Shown here: piece after piece, positions 10,241 through 20,701 of the stretch | Position numbering within the stretch: the stretch's first letter is position 1 | Layout of the letters: the number at the start of each line of letters is the position of its first letter | NCBI RefSeq assembly: GCF_001870435.1 | Contig: NZ_MDDR01000034.1 | Span: 186,001 to 250,000 of the forward strand | Direction: 5' to 3' | DNA from: Pseudomonas costantinii | GTDB lineage: Bacteria; Pseudomonadota; Gammaproteobacteria; Pseudomonadales; Pseudomonadaceae | Length of the DNA stretch: 64,000 bases | Program-made: the position numbers and the translations under genes | The notes under the pieces: generated by a model | Told to the model about the DNA's origin: nothing | The model's database searches: none | Seen by the model: only the letters and a program-made list of their open reading frames with translations

Positions 10241-11506
10241 ATGCTTGAACTTGTCGCCGCCTTCATTTGCCTCACCACCCTGCTCACCTATGTGAACTTC
10301 CGTTTTATCGGCTTGCCGCCCACCATTGGCGTAATGGTCACCGCGTTGCTGTTTTCCCTGATCCTGCAAGGCCTGAGCGTTATCGGCTACCCAGGCCTGG
10401 AAGAACACATCCAGCAACTGATCGGCCAGATCGACTTCGGCGACTTGCTGATGAACTGGATGCTGTCGTTCCTGCTGTTCGCCGGTGCCTTGCACGTTAA
10501 CCTGAACGACCTGCGCAGCTACCGCTGGCCCATCGGCCTGCTGGCAACCTTTGGCGTACTGATCGCCACCGTGGTGATCGGCAGCCTGGCGTATTACATC
10601 TTTGCCCTGTTCGGCTGGCATGTGAGCTTCCTGTACTGCCTACTGTTCGGTGCACTGATTTCCCCCACCGATCCGATTGCAGTGCTGGGCGTGCTACGCA
10701 CCGCCAACGCGTCGAAACCCCTGAAAACCACGATTGTCGGTGAGTCGCTGTTCAACGACGGCACAGCGGTGGTGGTGTTTACGGTACTTCTGGGTATCGC
10801 GCAGTTGGGCGAGACACCTACCGTGGGCGCCACTGCCATGTTGTTCGCCCATGAGGCCATTGGCGGCGTGCTGTTCGGTGGGCTGATCGGCTACCTGGTG
10901 TACCTGATGATCAAGAGCATCGAGCAATACCAGATTGAAGTGATGCTGACCCTCGCCCTGGTGATCGGCGGCTCGGCGATGGCCACCGAACTGCATGTCT
11001 CCGCACCGATTGCGATGGTGGTGGCCGGGCTGATCATCGGCAACCTGGGCCGCAAGCTGGCGATGAATGACATGACCCGGCGCTACCTGGACGGTTTCTG
11101 GGAGTTACTCGATGACATGCTCAACGCCCTGCTTTTTGCGTTGATCGGCATGGAGTTGTTGCTGTTGCCGTTCAACTGGCTGCACGTATTGGCCGCCAGT
11201 TTGCTGGCCGTGGCGATCCTGCTCTCACGCCTGCTGACCGTGGCCCCGGCGATCCTGCTGCTGCGCCGCTGGCGTACGGTGCCACGCGGCACCATCCGCA
11301 TTCTCACCTGGGGTGGCCTGCGTGGCGGGGTTTCGGTGGCACTGGCCTTGGCCCTGCCACTGGGCCCGGAGCGCGATCTGCTGCTGAGCATCACCTATAT
11401 CGTGGTGCTGTCGTCGATCCTGCTGCAAGGTTTGAGCATCGGCAAGTTGGTCAAACACGTGACCAAAGATGAGCCGACGCCGCAAACCCAAGCCGACACC
11501 CACTGA
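10241..11506 (+). CDS. CPA1-family Na+(K+)/H+ antiporter
   Basis: A 421-residue polytopic inner-membrane protein with about 12 hydrophobic segments. The hallmark CPA1 sequences are present: GALISPTDPIAVLGVLR (residues ~140-155) and GESLFNDGTAVVVF (~165-180), which carry the ion-binding Asp and Asn-Asp residues, plus WGGLRGGVSVALALAL near residue 360. It exchanges cytoplasmic cations for protons. The short C-terminal tail lacks a TrkA or cNMP domain. The ATG is preceded by AAGGA. It appears monocistronic and ends against the convergent DUF3857 gene. Confidence 0.92.
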   Translation: MLELVAAFICLTTLLTYVNFRFIGLPPTIGVMVTALLFSLILQGLSVIGYPGLEEHIQQLIGQIDFGDLLMNWMLSFLLFAGALHVNLNDLRSYRWPIGLLATFGVLIATVVIGSLAYYIFALFGWHVSFLYCLLFGALISPTDPIAVLGVLRTANASKPLKTTIVGESLFNDGTAVVVFTVLLGIAQLGETPTVGATAMLFAHEAIGGVLFGGLIGYLVYLMIKSIEQYQIEVMLTLALVIGGSAMATELHVSAPIAMVVAGLIIGNLGRKLAMNDMTRRYLDGFWELLDDMLNALLFALIGMELLLLPFNWLHVLAASLLAVAILLSRLLTVAPAILLLRRWRTVPRGTIRILTWGGLRGGVSVALALALPLGPERDLLLSITYIVVLSSILLQGLSIGKLVKHVTKDEPTPQTQADTH

Positions 11507-11514
11507 TTGAAACC

Positions 11515-11537
11515 GGCGGCGAACGCACTTCGCCGCC
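11515..11537. terminator. Hairpin between convergent antiporter and DUF3857 genes
   Basis: GGCGGCGAA and TTCGCCGCC form a perfect 9-bp stem around a 5-nt loop in the 42-nt convergent gap. There is no clean T tract, so it may be an mRNA 3' stabilizer or a weak bidirectional terminator. Confidence 0.55.
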
Positions 11538-11548
11538 AGCTCCTCCCT

Positions 11549-13411
11549 CTAAATGACCTGCACAATGATCTGGCTTTTCAGGTCATTGAACATGGCCTCG
11601 ATCATTGGCTGCATCGTCTTGAACCATTCAGGGCTGCACACCGCACCAGGGTGGCTGAACTTCAGCGTGCGGGAAACCAATACGGCATTACCGTTGCGTT
11701 CATAACTCGCGTCGTAGGTAACATCTGTGCCCTTGAGCGATACGGTCTTGGGCAACGCCAGAATATTCACCGATGAGGGAAACTCGAAGCGGGCCTTCTC
11801 GACACTCTCGCTTGCAAAACAGAGGAAGCCCTGCGCCCGCTCCTTTTCTGCGGAAAACACCAACACGTCCTGAGCAATACTGTTTCCCAGGCGACTGAGG
11901 GCCTGCACGCCAATCGGCCCCGGCAAGTTGACGAGGTTCTCGGTTCGCCCAGTGAGCGTGGTCTTGAAGCTGGGGGCATCACCCTCCAGCACATCTGTTT
12001 GCAGCGTGCCGCTGCCCATTTGCCCATGGCTGCGCAGGGTTTTCTGGATAAGCTGCTCACGCTCCGTCGGCGGGAGAGACTTGACCCCAAAACGCGTCGC
12101 TTCCGTACGCCAACCTTCAGCTATGGAGGTTTGCGTGAAGTCCGCCGCGCCTTTTTCATCGATCTTGAACACCAACTCACTGGACACCTTGCCAGGCTGG
12201 GTCGCCGGAGTGCGCGCCATCTCGCCGCTACGCGTCAACAGCACCGGTTTGTCCAAATCCAACAGCGGCAGGTAACCCGGCGCGATGGCGCTGGCGGTCG
12301 AGTCCAGGTAAAGGTTCAGGCTCGGAACATAGGTGATCGCATGGTTGATCACACCTAACGCCGCCACAGTGGGCAAGGTGTAGGCGTTGCCATAGTTGAT
12401 CAACGCTGGCGAACTTTCGATGGCGACGGCCTTCAGCAGGGCCTCCAACAGGGCCACATGGTCCTTGCAGTCGCCGTAGAGATTGTCCAACACCGACTGC
12501 GCCGAATGCGGCACCACGCCGCCAGCTTCGATATACACCGCCACATAACGGATGTTCTTACGCACCCAATCACTGAGCGCCAAAGCCTTGGCTCGAGGTG
12601 TCGGCTGGTCGGCGGTGAGTTTCTGCGCCAACTCGGTGATTTGCGGGGTTACCTCGGTCTTGGCGCGAGCGTCATACGCCTTGGCCATGCCGTTATAGTC
12701 CGCGAAGGTAGAGACGGCCAGAAACTGACCATAGTCGGTGTAGGCCACCGCACTGTGCTCCGGTCGGGTTTTTTCGGCCTGCACATAGTCCCAGCGATAC
12801 ACCTTACGCCCGGGCGCCGCGGCCGCAGTGGAGGCTTTGAACCCCCGGACGTCGGCGTACAAGGGTTTGTCAGCCGGTAAATCGTAGGTCCGGCTGTAAC
12901 GCTCGGTCGGGTTCAAGCTCGTGGTGGCAAAGTCGGTGAACTCATTAGGAAACAACGCGGTCTTGCGTGTTCGCTTGTAGCGCATGCTCAAGCGGTCGCC
13001 CACCGCCACCTCAGGGAAAATCACCACCTTGACCCGCGAGTCCTGAAACATTGGCGCGTTGGCCGAAGCCCACTCCTGCTGCTCCTTGATTTGCTCCGCG
13101 CCGACCATCACCTTGCGCCCATCAGGTTTCTGGGTGAACGCTTCGACAATCTCCAAGGTGTCCAGGGATCGGTTGTAGCTGAAACTCTGCTGGGCAATGA
13201 ACCTGATCGCACGTTCTTCGTTGATCAGTAAGACCTTATCGGCGTCCAGCACATAGCTGCCGTCGGCGTTGATCACAAAGCTTTGAGTGTTCTTTTCGAT
13301 GGTGACGGAACGATCCGCAGCATCGTCTTTAGCCTGCGCCGTGCCGAACACCCCCACTGCCACAACCAATGCGCACCACCTGCGCACCTGCAAAAATTGG
13401 AAAGCCCGCAT
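11549..13411 (-). CDS. Exported DUF3857 / transglutaminase-like protein
   Basis: The 620-residue product starts with a signal peptide (residues 1-27, ending GTAQA). An N-terminal DUF3857 domain is followed by a transglutaminase-like core with the expected triad: Cys in YGDCKDHVALLEALL, His in GVINHAITYV and Asp in LYLDSTA. A C-terminal beta-rich domain completes it. Such periplasmic proteins are common in Proteobacteria, but substrates are unknown. The ATG at 13411 was chosen because it has AAGGA upstream and begins the signal peptide; a longer in-frame start at 13462 would hide it. Confidence 0.87.
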   Translation of the reverse strand: MRAFQFLQVRRWCALVVAVGVFGTAQAKDDAADRSVTIEKNTQSFVINADGSYVLDADKVLLINEERAIRFIAQQSFSYNRSLDTLEIVEAFTQKPDGRKVMVGAEQIKEQQEWASANAPMFQDSRVKVVIFPEVAVGDRLSMRYKRTRKTALFPNEFTDFATTSLNPTERYSRTYDLPADKPLYADVRGFKASTAAAAPGRKVYRWDYVQAEKTRPEHSAVAYTDYGQFLAVSTFADYNGMAKAYDARAKTEVTPQITELAQKLTADQPTPRAKALALSDWVRKNIRYVAVYIEAGGVVPHSAQSVLDNLYGDCKDHVALLEALLKAVAIESSPALINYGNAYTLPTVAALGVINHAITYVPSLNLYLDSTASAIAPGYLPLLDLDKPVLLTRSGEMARTPATQPGKVSSELVFKIDEKGAADFTQTSIAEGWRTEATRFGVKSLPPTEREQLIQKTLRSHGQMGSGTLQTDVLEGDAPSFKTTLTGRTENLVNLPGPIGVQALSRLGNSIAQDVLVFSAEKERAQGFLCFASESVEKARFEFPSSVNILALPKTVSLKGTDVTYDASYERNGNAVLVSRTLKFSHPGAVCSPEWFKTMQPMIEAMFNDLKSQIIVQVI

Positions 13412-13663
13412 AAAGATCCTTCTTTCATGAATGGAAAACCGCGCAGCAACTTTGCCATTCATTTATGACGAATCAGCTTACGTAACCGAAGCCATGGTCA
13501 GTCCATTGCGTCCATTACCACAGGCTTTACTAACACGAAACTTACAGTCTAATTACAGTTTAGTAATGCCTGGACCGTCCAACATATTTTTCACATACAT
13601 TCATTATCAGCCCGATAGAATCCAACCAGTCGCCTCTACCCGACAGTTAATACACTGACACTT

Positions 13664-14074
13664 ATGACTCAACTACCTTTCAATGATAGTCCGTCGCGCC
13701 TGCCTTATTACTTGATGGTTGGCCTACTGGCGACCAGCACTCACTATATAACCCTTCTGTTATTATCCTTTGCACTACCGATATTAGCCTCCACATTGAT
13801 CGGCGCATTACTGGGAACAATAGTAAGTTACCAAGGCAATAAGCGGTGGACGTTTGTGAAAGCCCCCCACCCGGCCGACGTTCATCAATGGTTGCGGTTT
13901 GGTACTACCGCCCTGCTCTATAACCTCGGCAATCTGGCCTTGATGGTATTGCTGCTGAGCTTTTTGCCGCAACATCCCTGGCTGATGCAAATGATCACGA
14001 CTGCCGCCCTGACACTGATCACTTTCCGAATCAACCAGCATTGGACCTTCCGTCATGAATCTATCAAGACCTGA
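13664..14074 (+). CDS. GtrA-family membrane protein
   Basis: A 136-residue protein with four hydrophobic helices and the GtrA signature (YYLMVGLLATSTHYITLLLL at the start and YQGNKRWTF in the cytoplasmic loop, mirrored by FRINQHWTFRHE at the end). GtrA proteins are thought to flip undecaprenyl-phosphate-linked sugars across the inner membrane. It overlaps the following GT2 gene by 20 nt and with it and the ArnT-like gene forms a three-gene operon. The region is visibly richer in A/T than its neighbours, suggesting acquisition. Confidence 0.88.
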   Translation: MTQLPFNDSPSRLPYYLMVGLLATSTHYITLLLLSFALPILASTLIGALLGTIVSYQGNKRWTFVKAPHPADVHQWLRFGTTALLYNLGNLALMVLLLSFLPQHPWLMQMITTAALTLITFRINQHWTFRHESIKT

Positions 14075-15041
14075 ACGGGTTCCCCGCCCGCTGCTCAGTG
14101 TGATTGTCTGCTGTTATAACGAGGCCAAGGTGTTGCCGATCTTTCATCGGCGAGTGATGGCAGTATTGGATACGTTAAGTATTCGATATGAATTACTGTA
14201 CGTGAATGACGGCAGTCGTGATGGCAGCCAGGCCTTGCTGAGTCACTTCTGTCAAACGCCTGGTGTGCGCTGCCTTAATTTAAGTCGTAACTTTGGCAAA
14301 GAGGCCGCCATGGTGGCCGGAATAGATCATGCGCAGGGTGACGCGATTCTATTTATTGATGTTGACCTGCAAGACCCACCCGAACTTATTCCGTTAATGG
14401 TCCACCATTGGCTCAGCGGCCGCGACATTGTCAACATGCAACGACGCAGCCGAGTGTCGGACACTTCCGGCAAGCGCATCAGCGCCCATCTGTATTACAA
14501 GCTCATGGGTTTTCTGGCCGACAAGTTCGACGTCCCACCAGATGTCAGCGATTTCCGTTTGATCGGCCCGGCGCCTCTGGCTGCCTTGCGCGCCATGCCG
14601 GAGCGCACACGGTTTATGAAGGGCCTGATCAGTTGGCTGGGGTTTAACACCATCGAAGTACCCTACGACCGCGAACCGCGAACCGCAGGCCAGACCAAAT
14701 GGGGCCCCTTGGCGCTGGTTGATCTGGGTATTGAGGGCGTGCTGGCCTTGTCCCGCAAACCCCTGCGTTGGTTCAGTTGGCTCAGCCTGCTGATTTTCAT
14801 CAGCACCCTGGTTTTCATCATCCAACAGTTCAGCGTCGAAACCCTCAGTACCCACCACTTTATCCTGGCCGTTGCGGCATTCATCGCCTTGGGCACCGCG
14901 ATGATCGGTGAATACCTGGGCGCTACGTTGAGCGAGGTCAGGCAACGTCCTATCTATTTGCTCAACAGCCAGTTTGGCGAAACGCTCTGCCTGCCCGGGA
15001 AGCCCGGCACAACTCCCGCCCTCGAACAAGAAACCACCTGA
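14055..15041 (+). CDS. GT2 family glycosyltransferase (GtrB / dolichol-phosphate-type)
   Basis: The 328-residue enzyme has a GT-A domain (LSVIVCCYNEAKVLPIFH; YVNDGSRDGS; DVDLQDPPELI) and two C-terminal membrane helices (~residues 235-260 and 270-295). This is the layout of GtrB/ArnC-like enzymes that move a sugar from a nucleotide carrier to undecaprenyl phosphate. The DVDLQDPPE motif supplies the metal-binding aspartates. It starts inside the end of the GtrA gene and its stop overlaps the next start (ATGA), implying translational coupling. Which sugar it uses cannot be told. Confidence 0.9.
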   Translation: MNLSRPERVPRPLLSVIVCCYNEAKVLPIFHRRVMAVLDTLSIRYELLYVNDGSRDGSQALLSHFCQTPGVRCLNLSRNFGKEAAMVAGIDHAQGDAILFIDVDLQDPPELIPLMVHHWLSGRDIVNMQRRSRVSDTSGKRISAHLYYKLMGFLADKFDVPPDVSDFRLIGPAPLAALRAMPERTRFMKGLISWLGFNTIEVPYDREPRTAGQTKWGPLALVDLGIEGVLALSRKPLRWFSWLSLLIFISTLVFIIQQFSVETLSTHHFILAVAAFIALGTAMIGEYLGATLSEVRQRPIYLLNSQFGETLCLPGKPGTTPALEQETT

Positions 15042-16456
15042 TGATCATGACTCGCCGCACACTCTGGATCGTGTTAGTCGCCATTCTTGGCATTCGTCTG
15101 ACCAGCCTGGGCCTTTACCCGTTAATGGACACGTCGGAGGCCCGCTACGGCGAAATGGCCCGCAAGATGCTCGTACTGGGAGATTGGGTAACGCCGCTGT
15201 TCGATGTTGGCGTACCTTTCTGGGGCAAGCCGCCGCTGTCCTTCTGGACCCAGGCGCTGGGCATGAAACTGCTGGGCATCAATGAGTTCGCCATTCGTTT
15301 TCCGGCATGGCTGTTTCATGTCGCCAGTTGCCTGATCATCATCCGCTTTGCCCGTGAAGAGGCGGATGAACGCACCGGGTTGCTGGCGGCGATTATTTTC
15401 TCCAGCTCCACACTTGGCTTGCTGTCGGCAGGCGTAGTGCTGACCGACCCGGCGCTGAGCTTTTCAGTCGTGCTGGCCAGCTACGGTTTCTGGCGCGGCG
15501 CGGCACGCTACGACCGACGCTGGGCGCTGGCCGGGTTTGCCGGCCTGGGGCTTGGCCTTTTGTCCAAAGGGCCACTGGTGTGCGTGTTGGTGGGCGGGGT
15601 GGCGGTGGTTTGGACGCTCTACCAAAAACGGTGGCGAGCCTTTCTGCGACTGCCCTGGGTCACAGGTGTTTTTCTGATGCTCTTGATCGCCGTGCCCTGG
15701 TATGTGATCGCTGAACTGCGCACGCCAGGGTTTCTGGACTATTTCCTGATTGGCGAGCACTGGAAGCGCTATGTGGTCAGCGACTGGGCCGGCGACCTGT
15801 ATGGCAGCGCACACCCCCGGACGGCGGGTGCGATCTGGCTGGATCTGCTGATGGCATTGTTCCCTTGGACGCTGTTGTTGCCCGCGCTGTACTTCGGCTA
15901 CCGCAGGTTGCTCCAGTCCTGGCCCTACTACAGCTATGTTGCCTTGTGGGCCTTAGTGACACCGGCGTTCTTTACCTTTTCCGGAAACATTCTGTGGACC
16001 TACGTCTTGCCCGCACTGCCTGCGTGGAGCTTGTTGCTGGCCGGTGCACTCAATCGCCCTGTCGCAGCCGGCCGGGTGAGGGTTGCTGTAGGACTTGTAT
16101 TCGGTCTGCTCATGCCGGTTGTGTTGTGGGTGACGGCAGTGGACGGCCGCGCTTTTGAGCGCCCAAATAATCAGCGTGCCCTGGCACAGGCCTGGCAACA
16201 ACTGCAAAAGGATGAGGCTGGAGCCCTTTATTATTGGGGGCGTCGTTCGTACTCAGGGGAGTTCTATACCGCAGGCCAGGCCAGGCGGTTAAAAGACCCC
16301 ACCCAACTGCCCGTCGACACGGTGTTCTATGTTGCCCGCCGGGAGCGTGACCTGGATTACGGTACCGAGCCCTTGCAGGCGTTCAACTGCATAGAACGCC
16401 TGCGCGCCAGTGAGAGCGTGCTATTTCGGTGCGGGCCGCTCGAGTCATCCCCCTGA
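15041..16456 (+). CDS. ArnT-like (GT83/GT39) lipid-linked sugar transferase
   Basis: A 471-residue multispanning membrane protein with the N-terminal periplasmic-loop signature of the ArnT/PMT superfamily, LMDTSEARYGEMARKM (the DE/DTSEARY acidic motif) followed by WGKPPLSFW. Such enzymes take a sugar from undecaprenyl phosphate and transfer it to lipid A, LPS or protein on the periplasmic side. It is shorter than ArnT itself (~550). Context with GtrA and a GtrB-like enzyme makes a complete make-flip-transfer set for an unidentified envelope glycan. No arn genes for aminoarabinose synthesis are nearby, so lipid A aminoarabinosylation is not supported. Confidence 0.85.
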   Translation: MIMTRRTLWIVLVAILGIRLTSLGLYPLMDTSEARYGEMARKMLVLGDWVTPLFDVGVPFWGKPPLSFWTQALGMKLLGINEFAIRFPAWLFHVASCLIIIRFAREEADERTGLLAAIIFSSSTLGLLSAGVVLTDPALSFSVVLASYGFWRGAARYDRRWALAGFAGLGLGLLSKGPLVCVLVGGVAVVWTLYQKRWRAFLRLPWVTGVFLMLLIAVPWYVIAELRTPGFLDYFLIGEHWKRYVVSDWAGDLYGSAHPRTAGAIWLDLLMALFPWTLLLPALYFGYRRLLQSWPYYSYVALWALVTPAFFTFSGNILWTYVLPALPAWSLLLAGALNRPVAAGRVRVAVGLVFGLLMPVVLWVTAVDGRAFERPNNQRALAQAWQQLQKDEAGALYYWGRRSYSGEFYTAGQARRLKDPTQLPVDTVFYVARRERDLDYGTEPLQAFNCIERLRASESVLFRCGPLESSP

Positions 16457-16495
16457 CGCAGGGCTTGCGGCGTTGCCGGCGACGGTGGCTGCTTA

Positions 16496-18403
16496 CTAAA
16501 CCCGCATGCGCCAGGCTTTGGCCCTTTCCACCAGCGTGGAGGGCGATAGTTTTTCCGACGCGTTGCTGCGTGCCACATAGTGCTGAATAAGGTCGTCAAG
16601 CACCCGATTGACCGTCTCAGGTGTGGTTGCCTTGCCCAAATCACGCTCCGCACGTCGCAGCAACTCGACGTTTGAATCAGGTTGACCTGGCTGGAACAAC
16701 GCGGGGTAAATCACGTTGCTAATGAAATTTCCAGCAACAACCGCAACATCGCGCCTTTTCATTTCGTCCACTGCTGCGAGCATAACTCGAGACACCGATT
16801 CACGCGGGAGCTTGGCAGCGACCTGCAGCACTTGCTGAAAGTTGGCGTTGTCAGGAGCGTTAAGCTGCTTGGCCAACCATTCTGCATAGGCTGGATGAGT
16901 GACAAGCGCATCCAGATTACGCAGCGCAGACGCCAAGCGCGGGGTGATTTCCAAGCGGTCATGGGCGTGATTCGCCTCAGCTATCGCCTGGTCGACTTGC
17001 ACCAACACCTCCTTGGCTTGGCGCCTGAAACGCAGCACATCGCGCGCACCTACATCCTGCGCAAGCGTGCTCTCGACACTGGCAAGCATCTCATCGTCCA
17101 TGGCGAGCACAGCACTTTCGATAGATTCAAACCTGTGCTGCTCGCGGACCTGGGCTCGATGCCCCAGATGCTCGTTCACGGCTTTGCGAGCGTTATCCTG
17201 CAGGCCCTTCTTTGCCTCGTCCGGCAGGGAGAAATTGACGGTCCCACTGAAAAAGCTGCTGTAGTCACCCTGCTCCGTTTTCAAGGGCATCATGACCGTC
17301 TGATCGGAATACCTCTTCTTGAGCCTCGCCTGATTAAGCTGTTCATTAGCAGTGAAGCCGACGCCCAGAGCCCTGTCTGCTACGGCACCAGTGTTGGAGC
17401 CGCGTGACTGAAGAGGGATTGTTTCGAACGTTAGAATCAATTGTTCGGTGCGGTCCAACGGGCTGTCCGAAAACTGGCGCTGGTAAAGGCCGTCAACCGG
17501 CGTGTTGAGCATCAACCCACCGTCCTGGAAAGACGTTTTTTCGCCGTCTACCTGAAAACCGTGCCCTTGCTCCACGGGCGCCTTGAACACCACCGGCAAG
17601 GCGGCGGAAATATGCGCGGCACGTGCTATGTCCATGTCCGGGGTCAGGCTGGCATTGAAAACCACCAACTGTGAGCGCCCTTCAAACGTACCGGTACCGG
17701 TGATGTTGAGTGCCTTGATAGTCGGGATATGCCGGCTCAACACCTGCAAGTCCATGAACGTCACCACACCGCCGGCGTTGAGTTTGTCCGCGATGGCCCT
17801 CACCTCGGGCAGGCTCGCCTTCGATGGAGTCTCGGCGATACGCGCCAGCACCGTGGCGCGTGACTTACTCCGAACCAACTCTTCCAACTGCCCAGCCTCA
17901 GTTCCCAGACGAGGCAGCATTGTGAATGCTGTCTGCAATTTTTCGCTGAACTTGCCTAACCATTTACCAGCCGTTGAACCCGCGTCCTGAAGCTTGCGCA
18001 AAAGAGGGTTGTCGCTGTTCATCAGGGCAGATAGATCAAGGCTGTTTGACAGGTCAGTGAACTCATCCGCCGTCATGCCACTGGCCAATAACGCGGCAGA
18101 GATAGCCCCCGCCGACGATCCGGAAATAGCCCTCACACCGGTCAAGGCGCCGTTTTCTTCAAGTGCTTTGATCGCGCCCGGGTAAGCGACGCCTTTGGCG
18201 CCGCCTCCGCTGAGTACCAGTTGTGTGACAGGTGGTGGGGACAAGGCCAGACTGATCCGACCGTTGTCGTCACGACTGAGGGTTACCTTACGCTCACCGG
18301 CTTCGTGCAGAAGTACCGTATTCGCAGCGTCTTGCTGCGCCAGTGGCAGCGTCGGTGCATCGCCAATCGCAGACTGGGGGGTAGCGGGGTTGGAAACTTC
18401 CAT
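16496..18403 (-). CDS. ExoU-like patatin phospholipase
   Basis: The 635-residue protein has a patatin catalytic core: oxyanion loop GGGAKG (residues 66-71), nucleophile motif GSSAG with Ser97, and the dyad aspartate in FQDGG (Asp294). Similarity to the P. aeruginosa type III effector ExoU extends over the whole length, e.g. LVLSGGGAKG, KALNITGT, LVVFNAS and, near the C-terminus, FQPGQPDSNVELLRRAE and AKAWR, the region that forms ExoU's membrane-localization domain. ExoU is a ubiquitin-activated phospholipase A2. The N-terminus is ~45 residues shorter than ExoU, where the secretion and chaperone-binding region would be. No spcU chaperone or secretion genes adjoin; the neighbours are a glycan cluster and a thioesterase. 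The ribosome site is weak. Confidence 0.88.
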   Translation of the reverse strand: MEVSNPATPQSAIGDAPTLPLAQQDAANTVLLHEAGERKVTLSRDDNGRISLALSPPPVTQLVLSGGGAKGVAYPGAIKALEENGALTGVRAISGSSAGAISAALLASGMTADEFTDLSNSLDLSALMNSDNPLLRKLQDAGSTAGKWLGKFSEKLQTAFTMLPRLGTEAGQLEELVRSKSRATVLARIAETPSKASLPEVRAIADKLNAGGVVTFMDLQVLSRHIPTIKALNITGTGTFEGRSQLVVFNASLTPDMDIARAAHISAALPVVFKAPVEQGHGFQVDGEKTSFQDGGLMLNTPVDGLYQRQFSDSPLDRTEQLILTFETIPLQSRGSNTGAVADRALGVGFTANEQLNQARLKKRYSDQTVMMPLKTEQGDYSSFFSGTVNFSLPDEAKKGLQDNARKAVNEHLGHRAQVREQHRFESIESAVLAMDDEMLASVESTLAQDVGARDVLRFRRQAKEVLVQVDQAIAEANHAHDRLEITPRLASALRNLDALVTHPAYAEWLAKQLNAPDNANFQQVLQVAAKLPRESVSRVMLAAVDEMKRRDVAVVAGNFISNVIYPALFQPGQPDSNVELLRRAERDLGKATTPETVNRVLDDLIQHYVARSNASEKLSPSTLVERAKAWRMRV

Positions 18404-18502
18404 ACAGAGGCACTCTCATCAGGATGTAGTCCTGAGTGACGAGAGGGCCTAGGAAGGATCCACGCGGAATGATTTTGTAACGCAAATCAAAGCGCGGTGA
18501 AG

Positions 18503-18895
18503 TTACTCATCCTGAAACTGGTCTTTCACATACTTGATTTCAGTACGGCCGTGAGGCGCGGGCAAGCCGTCTTCACCCAGATTGACGAAGACCATTTTTT
18601 CCACGGTCAGGATGCTTTTTCGGGTGATCTTGTTGCGCACTTCACAGGTCAGGGTGATGGAGGTGCGGCCGAACTCGGTAGCGGTGATGCCCAGCTCGAT
18701 GATGTCGCCCTGGCGCGAGGCGCTGACAAAGTTGATTTCGGAGATGTACTTGGTCACCACACGCTGGTTACCCAGCTGGACAATCGCGTAGATGGCCGCT
18801 TCTTCATCGATCCAGCGCAGCAGGCTGCCGCCGAACAGGGTGCCGTTGGGGTTGAGGTCTTCAGGTTTTACCCATTTGCGGGTGTGGAAGTTCAT
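18503..18895 (-). CDS. Acyl-CoA thioesterase, hotdog fold (YciA-like)
   Basis: The 130-residue protein is a single hotdog domain with the BFIT/YciA-type motif PNGTLFGGSLLRWIDEEAA, where the Asp in the long helix is the catalytic residue, followed by VTKYISEINFVSASRQGDIIEL. It hydrolyses acyl-CoA thioesters in the cytoplasm; chain preference is unknown. The ATG at 18895 has GGAG 7 nt upstream, better than the extended in-frame start further upstream. It lies divergently from ahcY. Confidence 0.9.
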   Translation of the reverse strand: MNFHTRKWVKPEDLNPNGTLFGGSLLRWIDEEAAIYAIVQLGNQRVVTKYISEINFVSASRQGDIIELGITATEFGRTSITLTCEVRNKITRKSILTVEKMVFVNLGEDGLPAPHGRTEIKYVKDQFQDE

Positions 18896-19014
18896 GGTCA
18901 CTCCAAAGCGTCTTGCCGAATGATGGGAGACATCATGGCAGAGCCCAGGCCCAAGCTCTATGAGCCATTGCCTATCAACCCCATGAGCGATCTTCATGCG
19001 GCCGACGGAAAGGC

Positions 19015-20632
<1,618 letters not shown>

Positions 20633-20701
20633 TCGGCTTGGCTACCTGCCCCTCCGGGGGCGGGTTTGCCTTCAGGCTTTCGAGCTCCCAAGGGTATTAC
20701 C

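Noticed and set aside
15041..16456. Annotation as true ArnT (aminoarabinose transferase)
   Set aside because: The protein is ~80 residues shorter than ArnT and no arnBCADEF genes are adjacent; only superfamily membership is supported.
16457..16495. spcU-like chaperone gene next to the ExoU-like gene
   Set aside because: Only 39 nt separate it from the convergent ArnT-like gene; there is no room, and none is upstream either.
20648..20661. GC hairpin between ahcY and metF as a terminator
   Set aside because: The 5-bp stem is followed by only three T residues; it is more likely an intra-operon hairpin.
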